Source of the DNA: Gari tellinella
Taxonomy: Eukaryota; Mollusca; Bivalvia; Cardiida; Psammobiidae
Assembly (NCBI GenBank): GCA_922989275.2
Contig: OV277871.1
Coordinates: 30,390,693-30,454,692, forward strand
Length of the DNA: 64,000 nucleotides
Direction: 5' to 3'
Under the pieces are notes generated by a model. It was not told the origin of the DNA. It did no database searches and saw nothing but the letters and a program-made list of their open reading frames with translations. This document shows, piece after piece, positions 32,197 through 44,502 of the stretch. Both the position numbers and the translations under genes were made by a program. Position 1 is the stretch's first letter. Each line of letters begins with the position of its first letter.

Positions 32197-33077
32197 TTAA
32201 GTTTCAAAAAGAATTTTAAAGCGATCCCATTGATTATAAAAACAATCCGTAGAGTCATTTTTAATTGCTATTGACTTAAATATATTGTATTTAAAGGATA
32301 AGTAGAATTTTATACCTAATATTGTAGGTAGATATATATTTATTGTATTTGCATTGGAAAATATACATTTTAAAAATAAAATAATGAGAATCAGGTTTTT
32401 TATATAATCTGTTGTATTTCTAAAACCAAAAATCATTGTGTCGATATTAAGATTTTGAAATTCCTTCATTTTGGACAAAAAAGGCTTTTAATTAATTGTT
32501 GACTGGTAGGACACGTCCAAAACAAATGGTCGATAGTTTCTAAATCTGATTTACAAAAAGTACATAATGGACTTTTTACATAGTTCATTTTGAATAGATA
32601 ATAGTTTGTTCCAAGTATTCTGTGTATAATACGGAACTGAAACCACTGTATTTCTGTATCATTTGATATCTTTAAAGGTATTTGAAATACTTCTTTCCAA
32701 TCCTTTTTGTTAATTGTTATATTTAGTGTTTTATTCCATTTCTGTATAGAAGTCGGCTGGTCAAAATTTCTGTTTAAGCATTTGTATATTGTTTTTGAAC
32801 CTTTAGAATCCTTTAAGATGAGTTTTAAATAAGGCGGGAACATTGGTTTCTGTATAGAGTTTAAACTACCCTTTTTTATTTGGATACGCTCAAGTCCCTT
32901 TTCAATGGCAAGTTTAATTCCATTGTATATTAAAGAATTGGTTGGTAAATTATATTTATTTGCAAATTCGTTATAAGTCATGATTGCACCATTTTTATTT
33001 ATCAAATCTCCAATGCAGTGTAAATCAGTTTGAAACCAAGACTTTAAGAATACACTTTTATGTCCAACCAAAATCAT
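32197..33077 (-). pseudogene. LINE ORF2, C-terminal region
   Basis: The frame at 32466-33077 (203 codons) includes IQWFQFRIIHRILGTNYYLF and the zinc-knuckle-like CTFCKSDLETIDHLFWTC (C-x2-C-x7-H-x4-C), typical of the end of L1/Tx1 ORF2. A second frame (32197-32478) continues with SKMKEFQNLNIDTMIFGF. Separated from the RT part by a short disrupted stretch rich in A near 33085. Confidence 0.7.
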
Positions 33078-33081
33078 GTTG

Positions 33082-34158
33082 TTATAAAAAAAAAAAGAGA
33101 GGGTAATCTTGAATAGTGTTTTTATCTATTATATGATTATCAATAACTTTCGAAAATGCCATGAATGTTTCAGCCCAAAACTTGTTGCTACATTTACCTG
33201 CGATAATTTCATAGAATTGTTTTCCACAATTTAGCATTTTGTTAATAGCTATGTTATTTTTAATAATATCTACCCATCCGCCACTTTTTATTACTAACCG
33301 TCTGATCCATGTTGTTTTAAGCGAATCAATAAAAGCTCTTAAATTTACCATTTTCAACCCCCCTTCATCATAGTCTTTTACAATTATAGATTGTTTTATC
33401 TTATGACTTCCGCGCCAGATGTAGGTATAAACTATATTTTGTAAGTTATTTAACATTTTCTCTGTAGGTTTCGGTAAAGCAAGAAACAAATGATTTAACT
33501 TTGCGACTAGTAAACTTTTAATGACAGTTATTTTACCAATAGGTGTTAATTTTCTTCTATTCCATGATTTTATTGTTTTTTCTATTTCAATTATTTTTGG
33601 TTTGTAATTCAAATGGATAATTCTGTCTAAATCTACATGAAAATGTACCCCTAGCATCTCAAATTGATTCTGATTCCATGTTAGTTTCCATTTAGTTTTA
33701 ATTGTGTCAGAGCTATATTTTTTCTTACCTATCCATACTACTTTTGTTTTTTCAAAATTAACCTTTAAACCTGAAATTTCGGAGCATCTTGAAAGAGTAT
33801 CTAGCGTTTCATTAAGTGATTCGCTTGAACCATCCAAAATTACACTTGTGTCGTCAGCAAACTGGGAAAGCTTAAATTCATTTTGATCTATTGTTATACC
33901 TTTTATATTTGGATTTGACCTAATTTTAATTGATAAGATTTCGGCACATAGAATAAAGATGTAACAAGATAAAGGATCACCTTGTCTGCAGCCCCTTTCA
34001 ATCTTAAAAAAATCGGAGAGGTAACCACACTGAGTAACAGTTGATTTTGCATATTTATAAAAAATATCAAACCATGTTTGTATTGAGCAGCCAAAATTAA
34101 AGGTTGTCAGTGTTCTCTTTACAAAGGACCAAGAAAGTGAATCAAAAGCCCTTTTCAA
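33082..34158 (-). pseudogene. LINE ORF2, second half of reverse transcriptase
   Basis: 358 codons: KRAFDSLSWSFVKRTL, then RGCRQGDPLSCYIFILCAE, LSQFADDTSVILDGS (catalytic F-A-D-D) and LKVNFEKTKVVWIG. These are L1-type RT motifs. The frame overlaps the upstream one by a few bases, showing a single frameshift within the palm region near 34155. Confidence 0.85.
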
Positions 34159-36010
34159 AGTCGATTAAAAGTAAAAATACCAGGCATATCATTTTCCTCT
34201 GTGTAATGGAGCAAATCATATATAAGCCTAGTATTCTCTCCTATAAATCGTCCTTTAAGAAATCCAGTTTGATCCTGATGAATAAGTTTAGGAAGAAAAT
34301 ATTTAATTCTGTTTGCTATACAACCAGTACCTATTTTATATACAGTATTCAACAGAGTAATTGGCCGCCAGTTTTTAAGATACTGTTTAGGTTTGTCGCC
34401 TTTTGGAATGCATGTAATTAAACCTTGAGTTAGTGTTTCTGACAATTTATTTATTCGGTACGATTCATTTAATGCTCTAACAACAAACACACCTATTTTC
34501 ACCCAAAATACTTTATAAAAGTCAGCGCTAAAGCCCGAGGTACCAGGACTTCGATTATTTTTCATATTTTTCAAAACATTTGTTGCTTCTTCAATAGTAA
34601 TATCCCCCTCAATGCATTCGGATTCGCCTTTACTTAGTTTTGGTATGTTATCATTTTCAAAAAAATAATTTTGCTCTTCAGGTTTTGTATTGACATCTTT
34701 AGATTTATAAAAAGTTTCGTAAAATGTTTTGATCTCTTCTAGAATCATATTTTGTTTGGTTATCTCACTTCCATCATCTTTAACAATTTTTCCTAATGTT
34801 TTTGTCTGTATATTTGTCCTTTCTGAGCCACAAAAATATTTAGTTGGTTTTTCACCTTCAATGCTCCATTTAACCTTTGATCTGATCATGTAACCTTTCA
34901 TTTTATTTTCATTTATTTGCTTTAGTTCATCGTGTAAAGAAACAAGTTCTCCTGAATTTTGTTCTGTTAAATTTTGTTCCATTTCATGTATTGCTTTTTT
35001 CGGATTTTCTTCCCTCGTTTGAATTGATTTTTTCTTGTATGAGCTATATGAAATAGATTTACCTCGGATTTCCATCAAAAACGTATCTAGAAATAACTGG
35101 TCACTTATACTAAACTGAATTTCACTATTTGGTATATTGTTAATTGTATCTCTGTTGTATACGGATAATGCATATTGTCCTTTTATCTCTTCAATTTTCT
35201 TATTTATTGTATTTATATATTCTAAATCATTTAATAATGAGTCGTTATGCTTCCACAATCCTGAACTATGTTGGAATTCATTAAACTGAAACGTTGATGA
35301 TATTATAGAGTGATCGGAGCAGAAGCTATGATGAATTTTTGAATCAGACAAATACATTCTGATAGATGAAGAAATTAAAAAGAAGTCAAGTCGAGCTTGC
35401 TGAATAGGTCTTTGCTTCCTCCAAGTGTAGAGTTGTGTTTGTGGATTAAGCTCCCTAAAAGGGTCGACTAGCTCTATGTTAGAAATATATTCTAATACAG
35501 TATTTCTAGCATTTTTATTGTTGATATGTTTATAATTATAATAATCTTTATCTGGATCCAAAACTAAGTTAAAATCGCCACATATTGCATATGAGATATT
35601 TCCAAAATTATCTATGCTGTCAAATATATTACCGTAAAAGGACGGCTGGTCTTCATTAGGACCATAAATTGACGCAAGCGTGAAACGATAATCATTCACA
35701 GTTAAATCGAGTATAATAAAATTTCCATTTGTGTCATATGTTACATTATGTATTTTAAAATTAGGTATATTAAACAATATGGCGACGCCCCTACTTCGTG
35801 ATGTGTTGCAGCCTATAACTATTTCAGATCCCCATTCTGTGTATATAGTTTTATACATGTCCTGTGTAAAATGGGTATCTTGCAAACAGTATATTTCATG
35901 TTTTAATTCTTTTAGATGGTGGAACACTGACAACCTTTTCTTTTTACTGTGTAAACCTCTACAGTTGTACGATACAATATTTACTTTCTTCGAATCGCCA
36001 GCAAAATACT
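34155..36010 (-). pseudogene. LINE ORF2, endonuclease and first half of reverse transcriptase
   Basis: The open frame extends from a stop just upstream of VNIVSYNCRGL (near 35985) to 34155, without a clear ATG. It contains the AP-endonuclease signatures VNIVSYNCRGL, CLQDTHF, SIYGPNEDQ, CGDFNLVL, RLDFFLIS and SDHSII, then RT motifs NRSPGTSGFSADFYK, YLKNWRPITLLNTVYK and DQTGFLKGRFIGEN. The arrangement fits the L1 superfamily, Tx1 branch, common in molluscs and cnidarians. The endonuclease would nick the target and prime reverse transcription. Confidence 0.85.
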
Positions 36011-36652
36011 AAAAGAGACGTTACTTTACCAAGAAGCGATAAATATGACATATTTGAATGCCTGGCTAACAAATAAAAATAAATAACAGGTAAACACATA
36101 AGATAGAGAGAAAAACCACAAATATTACATGTACAAATGAAAAGCATCATTAAAAAGTCAAAATTTTCATAATTTGTGAGAAATCACACGTAAAAAAACA
36201 AATTTGCAACAAATGACATGTTGTATAGTCTATTGTAAATGGAAAAACCTCGTTCCCAGCGACTGTAGCTATGAACTCATTTAGTGAATTTGCAATAGTA
36301 TTCGGATAGTCAATTTTACGGATACATGTAGTACTGTTTTACCCAGCATATACTGCATAACATCTGCATTTCAAATGAATGTTTTCTTAACCCTAATAGT
36401 GCTGATTTCTCAGATAGCCTCATTGACTCTCCATGGGTTTATCCGCAATACATCTAAACTCTATGACAAAAACAATGCTGACCCATATCAGAGGGCTCCG
36501 TTCCGAGCCATCCGATCACTATCTACAATGTTTGCAAATGTTTTATATATCGGTACCAGCACTATAGGAGTTAATAAGATAACATGTTTTAAGTGACTAA
36601 ACACTCTTTATCCTTTTAGAAACAAAAGCTACTTTCAAACATTTACTCAGTT

Positions 36653-36706
36653 TGAAAGCGAGACGAAGGCAAGTGCAACAGAAAGCTTTACCTTCGTCTC
36701 GCTTTC
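36653..36706. repeat. Hairpin in LINE 5' region
   Basis: GAAAGCGAGACGAAGG pairs with CCTTCGTCTCGCTTTC around a 22-bp loop. It is flanked by AT-rich DNA. It may be a small nested MITE or part of the LINE leader. Confidence 0.4.
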
Positions 36707-37446
36707 AGCTGACATTTGTCCATGGATAATTTAAAAACAAAACAAAATATACTTCTTCCAGTAGGTGTCTGTCTTCAAGCTCAGACAAATTGACAAATAC
36801 AAACTTTCTTTTTTCATCAAACGATATCACCAGAATATAATTTGTTTTATTACAATTATGTGGATCACTTGGTGAAAGTTTTTGCAAAAAATATATACAT
36901 AATTATAAATAAAGAAAAGGGTGAGTGTACTTTTATCAACTACACCATCTGTGCTATATCATAATAATATAATTTAAATCACCTTTGCTTAGTTACGTTT
37001 GTTTTTAATTGTAAACAGACTTCACATACTCTTTCAGAGTAAAAGACAGCAACAAGAAAACTACAAAAGGGAGGTAATAAACATTTGACACACAGACACT
37101 ATAATCAATACAGTTAAATGTTCGTACTACTATTTATAACAGCAGGAGGCAATAGTTATTCTAGAGTCGTTTTGTGCAAAATTAAAGTATTCAAAACATT
37201 AATTGCCCTACTCCTAGCAAAATTGCTCTTGCCAATAGTTTCGATCCTGATCACACACCCGAACATCCGACCAGTACCGAAGCGGACCGACACTCATGTC
37301 AATATTAATTTGTCTATAACTATTACAATCACTGTCACCAATATTATTGTATTCAAGTATGGTTATGAGTTTTCCCCTTATTATCACTCACTTATTTACC
37401 ACTTTACAAAATGGAAATACACCATTTCAAATTAGGCTTATAAATT

Positions 37447-37669
37447 AGGGATCCTAACCAATACACCAAAGGCTCAGTACGGATGTTACATAGAACTGAT
37501 ATATATAATAGCCGAAAATAAGGCTAGTGTTCCAACAAATAAGACAACTTAATAAGGACATACGCGCCCAATTCGTGCTAACAAAGTACGATAATCCAAG
37601 AATCGTTACTCAACGAAATCGTGCGTGTCGGTTACCTCCCGTGGATACTTTCGGTTTCAAACAATCTCT
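37447..37669. repeat. Right copy of 223-bp duplication flanking the LINE
   Basis: Matches 31564-31786 at all but four positions. Its left edge begins inside the D arm of the tRNA-Glu-like sequence, so it carries only the tRNA 5' half plus upstream flank. Confidence 0.8.
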
Positions 37670-39195
37670 ATTAATCGAGAAATATTAACGGGAAATTGAG
37701 TGTGAACCGAGAACACAAACACACATACCTTAGTATTCGCTTGCGACCCAACGCTAAAACAATCAGAGCACGACGCCCATATTTCGGTCAAAATTTAGAC
37801 GCGTGGTGCTATGTTAAATTGTGGTCACGACGTCATTTGAATTAGAAGCAGGCAGCCTGGCACCCAGTTCTCTTTCCGACGAATCTCACCGAACAATACA
37901 GATGGTGGGCTACGCAAATTTTTAAAATTCAAGTTTCAAAAGTCAAGATTTGAGACAGGCTTCACGACTGAGGTACTTATTGAACGTTACGCTACGCCGT
38001 AGAAATGCAGCGTGTGTTGGTGCAAATAGTACCGAATACAACTTTGGACTTTTTATGATAATTCATTAAACACCTAAACATTTCAAGAAACAACCTAACT
38101 TTTATTCAGATTTTTCATTTTGACCCCTACCAACTTCTTCATTACATCACTCGAAACAAAATTCATCACAGCAGTATGAGGTTAACTGATATGGATTAAA
38201 AATGATAAACCTCATTTTCGGTATAAGTTTAAGACCATCAACATTATAACTTTCTAGGAAATGTTCCTGTAATCGTGTGGGACGTTTCTACTTTTGCTCA
38301 GTATATGTAAAAAATACTCCAAATGACCCCAACTATTTAAATCTTCGACAACATTTCTCGACAGGTTGCTTTCCAGATATTAAGCTCCAAACCCTACCCT
38401 ACATACTCATATTAGTATACCCCCTCTAACTAGTTGGGGTTCGGGGACATGCTCCCCTGGGGAAATTTTATTCTTAGATAGCTTCAGAAGCGTTCACGGT
38501 CGTGCTATGCATTTAAAACAGGTAAAATACTAATAAAAATCCATGTAAATGTTAACTTAAAATAACAAATTATTAATGATATAGGATCATAATTTTTGAC
38601 GTTGTCTTCCGGCTATTAGCTTAGTCTACCTCTACCCCCTCCGATAAGTGTACACGCTTTTACTAGGGTGTCCGAGGCATGCTTCCCGGGACATCTTTTA
38701 TTTCTATTGTCTTTGGTGCGTTCTATGGGCGTTGTTTTTTAAAAATATAATATATGCTTTTTTTACTATTTTCTTATTATTCACACCTAAAGAATTTAGA
38801 TATATTTATGAAGTTTGATTAATTTCTTAAGGATATATTTTGATTTAGTAAGTGTATTCATTGAATTTGAGCCAAAAAACAATTAAGAAAAATGCGCATG
38901 CTTTAGGCAACAAACTCTAATGTATACAATTTGCATCATACTTTTAGTAAGCATCACCTTTAACTGTTTTAAAGTCTGTTTGTGCCAATTATTACTTAAC
39001 ATTATTTCAGAAAGCCAAAAATAATGCATGCCAACTCTTTGCCGAGAATGGCTATATTATACATTTCAAATGCCCATAGACAAAAAAGAACATTATAACC
39101 GATATTTTTCTTTTTACCATAGTACTAAGGTACATTCGAATAACCTATGTAGAAATGTTCATTGAGATTCTACGAAGATTTCATTTGGGCGCGTA
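37670..39195. other. Non-coding, no recognised gene
   Basis: AT-rich. Words such as GTTCGGGGACATGCTCCCC (38430-38460) and GGCATGCTTCCCGGGACAT (38675-38700) recur in this genome near 47400 and mark old repeats. TTAAGGACATACGCGCCCAA-like words occur in opposite orientation at 37550 and 39185. Confidence 0.3.
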
Positions 39196-39199
39196 TGTC

Positions 39200-39550
39200 C
39201 TTAATTCAATAATCATACAATCTGGCGAGGTTTTATTTATCCGAAATGTCAAGTACCTGTATAATATCCGATGATAGGGCTAGTTTTAAGATAAATTCGT
39301 TGCCCGAATTAGTACTGAATTCAACTGGTTCGCCCGTGTTTTTTAATTGATTATGTAATATTGTATAAAACTGTTCCCATTCGCTACAATAGCTTATCGT
39401 GAACCACCTAATATAAGAAAACGCCCTATTAAGCTCACATAACTCCACCCACCACTTATCATTATGGTTCCCGGTTTCCTCTATTTCATGAATGCCGCCA
39501 TTTTCTCCGTTGCCTGTCCCTAACTGTCTGAAGATAAAGGGACATAACCC
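39200..39550 (-). repeat. Repeat related to 30700-30830 (inverted); open frame of about 105 codons
   Basis: The minus-strand frame ending at 39236 includes WWVELCELNRAFSYIRWFTI and SSDIIQVLDISDK. The nucleotide sequence is homologous to 30700-30830, where the frame is not kept, so I treat it as repeat DNA rather than a gene. Confidence 0.4.
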
Positions 39551-39753
39551 AGTCTAGAGACTTAAAATTAGCCAGTCGAAAACGCCTACTGCCAATAATT
39601 GCGCTAGTGAAGGCGAGGTCACGTGACCGCATCAACATACGTCACTGCTCTCAACGGAGACCTGTTATATGGGGATTATCCGATATATGGAAATTAACGG
39701 AGCCGTGTATCTCTGGTATACATGGTCTCTGAGAACTTTGACCAGAATCATGG

Positions 39754-39997
39754 CAGGGCTGCCATAAGTTGACAAGAAAAATCCTAAGATTTCCAAATTT
39801 GCATTTTTCAAGTGCGAATTTACGAATCGTACCTTTACCCCATAGCCTGTTTCTAGTTTTGTTGATACGTGACTACTTTATATAATAAAGCATGCTGGAA
39901 GTAAAGCATTCTGCTTTACTTTCAACCTGCTTTAAGGTACCATGTTCTAGAAAAAAATCCGAAGATTTAGGAAAAATCCGGAGAAATGGCAGCCCTG
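39754..39997. mobile_element. hAT-like MITE, CAGGGCTGCCA ends, intact copy
   Basis: The ends CAGGGCTGCCATAAGTT and AAATGGCAGCCCTG are inverted. The interior holds CCTTTACCCCATAGCCTG and the AAGCATGCTGGAAG hairpin otherwise typical of the TTAA-type MITE. Target duplication is unclear. The same element, split by 5 kb, is at 53843-59025. Confidence 0.6.
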
Positions 39998-40084
39998 TCA
40001 TCAGCCCCATTAAGTAAATACATTCACGGTTCACTGCTCATTGTTTACCTAATACCGGATAAAAGGACAATTTCGCCAATAGAA

Positions 40085-41461
40085 ACTAGAACGGCTATCA
40101 CTAAAGGTGATAAATACCCCCACTGTAAAGCACTCTGTCACACTCTGCAGACGTTTTCAATAAGGTCAAAGGTGTAAGCCAAGGTCAAAATGACTTAAAA
40201 ATGGTATATGACACTCTGCAATCCCAACATATAATAATATATATAATATGTATCAAGTGAATCAGGATGAAAGTGAAGGAGGAGTTCAAAGTACAAGATT
40301 TTGCCTGCCAATTTCAAGACCAATTTCAAGGACAAAGGTCAAGGTCACATAGACCTGAAATTTGTGTCTTGCACATCTACTACTCCTGAGTAACATTTAT
40401 GCAAAGTATCAAGTGAATCAGGTTGAAAGTGAAGGAGGAGTTCAAAGTACAAGATTTTGCCTGCCAATTTCAAGACCAATTTCAAGGCCAAAGGTCAAGG
40501 TCACAAAGACCTGAAATTTGTGTCTTGCACATCTACTACTCCTGAGGAACATTTATGCCAAGTATCAAATGAATCTTGTTGAAAGTGAAGGAGGAGTTCA
40601 AAGTACAAGATTTTGAAGACCAATTTCAAGGCCAAAGGTCAAGGTCACAGATATTTGAAATTTGTGTATTGCCCATCTACTACTCCTGAGCAAGATTTAT
40701 GCCAAGTATCAAGTGAATCAGGTTGAAAGTGAAGGAGGAATTCAAAGTACAAGATTTTGCCTGCCAATTTCAAGACCAATTTCAAGGACAAAGGTCAAGG
40801 TCACGAAGACCTGAAATTTGTGTCTTGCACATCTACTACTCCTGAGTAACATTTATGCCAAGTATCAAATGAATCTTGGTGAAAGTGAAGGAGAAGATCA
40901 AAGTACAAGATTTTGAAGACCAATTTCAAGGCCAAAGGTCAAGGTCACAGAGATTTGAATTTTGTGTCTTGCACATCTACTACTCCTGAGTAAGATTTAT
41001 GCCAAGTATCAAGTGAATCAGGTTGAAAGTGAAGGAGGAGTTCAAAGTACAAGATTTTGCCTGCCAATTTCAAGACCAATTTCAAGGACAAAGGTCAAGG
41101 TCACAGAGACCTGAAATGTGTGTCTTGCACATCTACTACGCCTGAGTAACATTTATGCCAAGTATCAACTGAATCAGGTTGAAAGTGAAGGAGAAGTTCA
41201 AAGTACAAGACTTTGCCTGCCAATTTCAAAACCAATTTCAAGGCCAAAGGTCATGGTCACAGAGACCTGAAATTTGTGTCTTGCACATCTACTACACCTG
41301 AGTAAAATTTATGCCAAGTATCAAATGAATCCGGTTGAAACTGAAGGAGGAGTTGAAAGTACAATATTTTGCAGACAGACCGACCGACCAACCGACGACC
41401 ACCGACCGACCGACAAGCTGATTCCAGTATACGCCCCTCAAACTCTGTTTGTGGGGGTATA
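40085..41461. mobile_element. Element with TACCCCCAC/GTGGGGGTATA ends and internal satellite
   Basis: The left end has ACTAGAACGGCTATCACTAA and ATAAATACCCCCAC; the right end has ACCGACCG repeats (41381-41412), then GTGGGGGTATA. Between lies the tandem array. The family resembles non-autonomous elements common in bivalves; I cannot assign a superfamily. No coding capacity. Confidence 0.5.
40250..41378. repeat. Tandem array, eight units of 156 or 144 bp
   Basis: The anchor GTATCAA(G/A/C)TGAATC starts units at 40250, 40406, 40562, 40706, 40862, 41006, 41162 and 41318. The 144-bp units lack exactly 12 bp around GCCTGCCAATTT. Copies are about 90-97% alike by eye. Confidence 0.85.
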
Positions 41462-41793
41462 ATTAAGAATTTAAAAAGTACTAGTGCAAGGCCTCCTGTT
41501 AAAGCTATCCCCACTGCCAGTCCGTTTATCCAAGATGTCCATGTTGTCCTTCTGTTAAACCACGTTCCATGTAGATGTACATGTATTGGTTTGTTTTTTG
41601 CTACCCTGTTTGATTTGCCTGCCCTTGTCTGTGTTTGTCTATGATGTGTTGTATTCTGCTGAAGATCAAAAGTCCGAAGCCAAGACGGTGATGAAACCAG
41701 GCATGCCATGCATGATCTTACTCTAGTATCGATATGTTTACTGTAACTTACAGATTGGCCTGATAAAAACAGTTTACCAAGCTTGGAAATCAT
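41462..41793 (-). CDS. Possible host ORF, single-pass membrane protein, cut by transposon
   Basis: A minus-strand frame from ATG at 41793 runs about 110 codons before entering the transposon at 41461. It starts MISKLGKLFLSGQS (an amphipathic, Arg/Lys-containing start that could be a mitochondrial presequence), is rich in Arg/Thr/His in the middle, and has a hydrophobic segment NGLAVGIALTGGLALVLFKF near its end. No family is recognised. The frame continues about 70 codons inside the transposon, which is unlikely to be native. A GTAAGT inside codons 15-17 could be a splice donor instead, giving a short first exon. Confidence 0.4.
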
Positions 41794-42113
41794 AATTGTC
41801 CTCAGTATGTTCTTTGTCAGTCAGTAAGGCTTGTGTTTAGTAGTCACTCAATGTACATTTTCAGTCCTTAACCAAAGATCTAAGGCCCTAGACATCATAA
41901 CATGTCAACCTATATACAGACGACGTTTCATTACCCGGATGTTAGGAATATGTATATCTCGGCCCGAATACACGAGAAAAGTCCGCAAAGAGCGCGAGCG
42001 ATCCGTATAATCACCCAGTAAAACCCAACACATACACAACAAAACCCGAAATGGGTTAATTGAATCAACAATAGTACTACATATTTATAGGAATTTATTA
42101 TATATAGATTTAA

Positions 42114-42621
42114 CCCATTACCCCATAGCCTGTTTCTAATTTAGAAAATATGTTACCACTTACAGCAGGCTTAAAGTAAAGCAGAATGCGCCTCCGGGCA
42201 CATTCTGCTTTAATATACTTTTAGCCTGCTTTAAGCTACTATCTGGTAGGAAATTAGAAAATATCTATCGAAATTCCTTATGTACAAAAATCGATAAAAT
42301 AAAAATCGCGTAATTTCCCTTAACTTCATACAGTTGATTTGAGAAAAAGAGGAAAAAATCAAATCCACTGACAGGTGGTTTTCAAGATGACGTTGAAAAT
42401 TAATATAATTGTTATGACGTCATGAAATGATGTCACAATGCCTGTCAAAGTGCTCTACTTATAAACAATAGACATTTGAAATTTTTGTTCGGTATAAGGT
42501 ACTGTTCGGAATTAGGTGCACCCGCTCTATATTTATTTATAGCTGTATAAATTGAAACTATTTTCATCAGTGGAGGAATGAATGAAAAGCATAAAAGAGC
42601 GTATTTGTGCGGTAATGGGGT
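42114..42621. mobile_element. TTAA-type MITE, long copy
   Basis: The ends CCCATTACCCCATAGCCTG and GCGGTAATGGGG are flanked by TTAA (42110-42113 and 42622-42625). The hairpin core is near 42165-42235. About 200 bp more interior than the 21537-21824 copy. Confidence 0.65.
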
Positions 42622-42712
42622 TTAAAAGTATTGTAATCAAAGATGACCATATTATAGTATTTTGTGTCCTTTAAATAAAAGAAATCTTACATCTATACAT
42701 TTATACCAGCCA

Positions 42713-43044
42713 TAAATAAATACGAAAGACTCAAGCAGGAAACGTAACACAAACAATACACCCACCTCTCAAGCAGAACACACACACACAGTCATACCAC
42801 AACAAACACACACACACACACACGCAATACCATTCCTTCATCTACACACTAAATAGAAAACAACACGCAAGACAAACATAAAGCAAAGTGAATATAGGAG
42901 CCCGCCTTGGTACGGTCAGTAGCAATCAATAATTAATTATAAATTAATTAATTATTAACAACCACTGGGGGGTTAAACCTGGGTTTAGGGGCGCCCAACC
43001 TCACTCTTATCTCCTATATTCACCTATAAAGACAAACAGTGTAC
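42713..43044 (+). mobile_element. CA-rich interspersed repeat, copy 3
   Basis: Matches 22694-23017 over its full length, with a CA microsatellite near 42780-42825. It stands directly beside the 3' side of the Penelope-like element. Confidence 0.7.
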
Positions 43045-43350
43045 ATAAAATATAAACCCTGTTCCAAAACCTTACAATCAAAAAGACCGCCAACACAGTA
43101 AGTAAATACATGTAAAACATCTAACAAAAATCTATGACAAGAATTTAACATTCAAGCCCGTGCTAAAAATAACCCACTGTGGCAACGGTCAAATTATACT
43201 CAAGCGACTAGTCTGTAGTCACGAGTAACTGTAAGACATGGATGGGTTCAGGGTACGACAGAGAGGGAGGGGAAAAAACAAACAAAGCACGAAAATCCGA
43301 CATAACTCTCCCGGTTAAGGACGGCTTTTGAGATACATCATCATGTAGTG

Positions 43351-44502
43351 CTAAGCCCTGTCTGTCGTCGCACAACCAAAGAGGAAAGCATGGTTATCAA
43401 TTGTAGATTGATCGATAACCAAACGTGAAGTGCGCAGCAATATAGTTGGATCATAATCTTTTTTTAGGAAAAATCTAATACGTTTCACAAACAGGTTTTG
43501 AAAATGAATATGTCCAAGAATCTTACGAAGTTTGTAAATAACATCACCATAAAACTCCGGATGTGAAATACCTTGCCACAGAAAAGACTTTAAGTTACAT
43601 TTATACTTGTTAATGAGAAGACTATTTCTATAAAAGAATTTAGAAAATGTTTTACGAAGTTTATGAAAGCTGTACCCCTGTTTAAGAAGCTTTTCAGTAA
43701 TAGTTTTATTACTAATGTGGAAGTCCTCAACAGAGGTACAGGCCCTAGCAAAACGAATAAGTTGTGAGATATAAACCCCGTAAGATGTAGAACGGGGTAC
43801 ATCGCCATCTAGATGAGGATAATTTACAATACTAAAATCAAAATCATCTCGTTTATCGTAAATCTTAGAAGAAACAATTCCGTTATTTATTAAAAGATCT
43901 AAATCTAAAAATGGTGCCGACAAATTTGACTCATTTGCTTTATTAAGGCGTAGTTCTTTTGGATAAATAAAAGGAAACAACGTATCAAAAAATGGTTTGT
44001 CTATATTAAAAATATCATCTAGATAGCGCGATGTATTGTTAAAGGCTTCGATCATATCTGCCTGTGTATCAGGTTTTAGACTTAGCATAAAGTCCCTCTC
44101 ATAACAGTACAAAAATAGGTCTGCGACAAGAGGCACACAGTTTGTACCCATAGGGATACCAATCACTTGGCGATATATGGTACTCCCAAAACGTACATAA
44201 ATATTATCCAGAAGAAATGATAGTCATTTACAAACATCGGTGCAAGTCCACATAGTGTAATGCTTAACCGTGTCATTTGTAAAAAATGCACGATCGGTAT
44301 TACACGCCAGAAATAGTTTCCTTTCTCTGGCAAAAGTCTTTACAATAAGTTGTATAAGTTTAGCTTTTATTAAAGTATGAGGTAAGGTAGTATATAGTGT
44401 TGAAAAGTCATAAGTACTTATATTGCAAGTGTAACGTACGTAGTACGTTGGTATATGCAAATGAGGCTTCCCAAACCGTTGTATGTTGGGAAGTAGAGTC
44501 AA
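43351..44502 (-). pseudogene. Penelope-like RT, C-terminal half
   Basis: Two frames in the same register are separated by one TGA near 44227. The upstream part has STYDFSTLYTTLPHTLIK; the downstream part has VIGIPMGTNCVPLVADLFLY and NTSRYLDDIFNID (catalytic Y-L-D-D), then LRLNKANES and FLDLDL. The frame ends with GCATTDRA at a stop near 43348. These are hallmark motifs of Penelope-like reverse transcriptases. Confidence 0.8.

Larger units (their letters stand above)
31787..37446 (-). mobile_element. Tx1/L1-like LINE with 223-bp target duplication
   Basis: Oriented leftward: endonuclease and RT frames (36010 to 33082), C-terminal frames (33077 to 32197), then a 3' region ending in a T-rich run on the plus strand (31787-31808), which is the A-rich tail. 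The 5' 1.4 kb (36020-37446) has no recognisable ORF1 and contains a hairpin at 36653-36706. The ORF2 is in four pieces, so this copy is dead. Uninterrupted host sequence would read CAATCTCT directly into ATTAATCG (37670). Confidence 0.8.

Noticed and set aside
13750..43050. CRISPR-like or regulatory array in CA-rich and tandem regions
   Set aside because: The repeats are microsatellites and tandem or interspersed repeats of a eukaryotic genome, without regular unique spacers.
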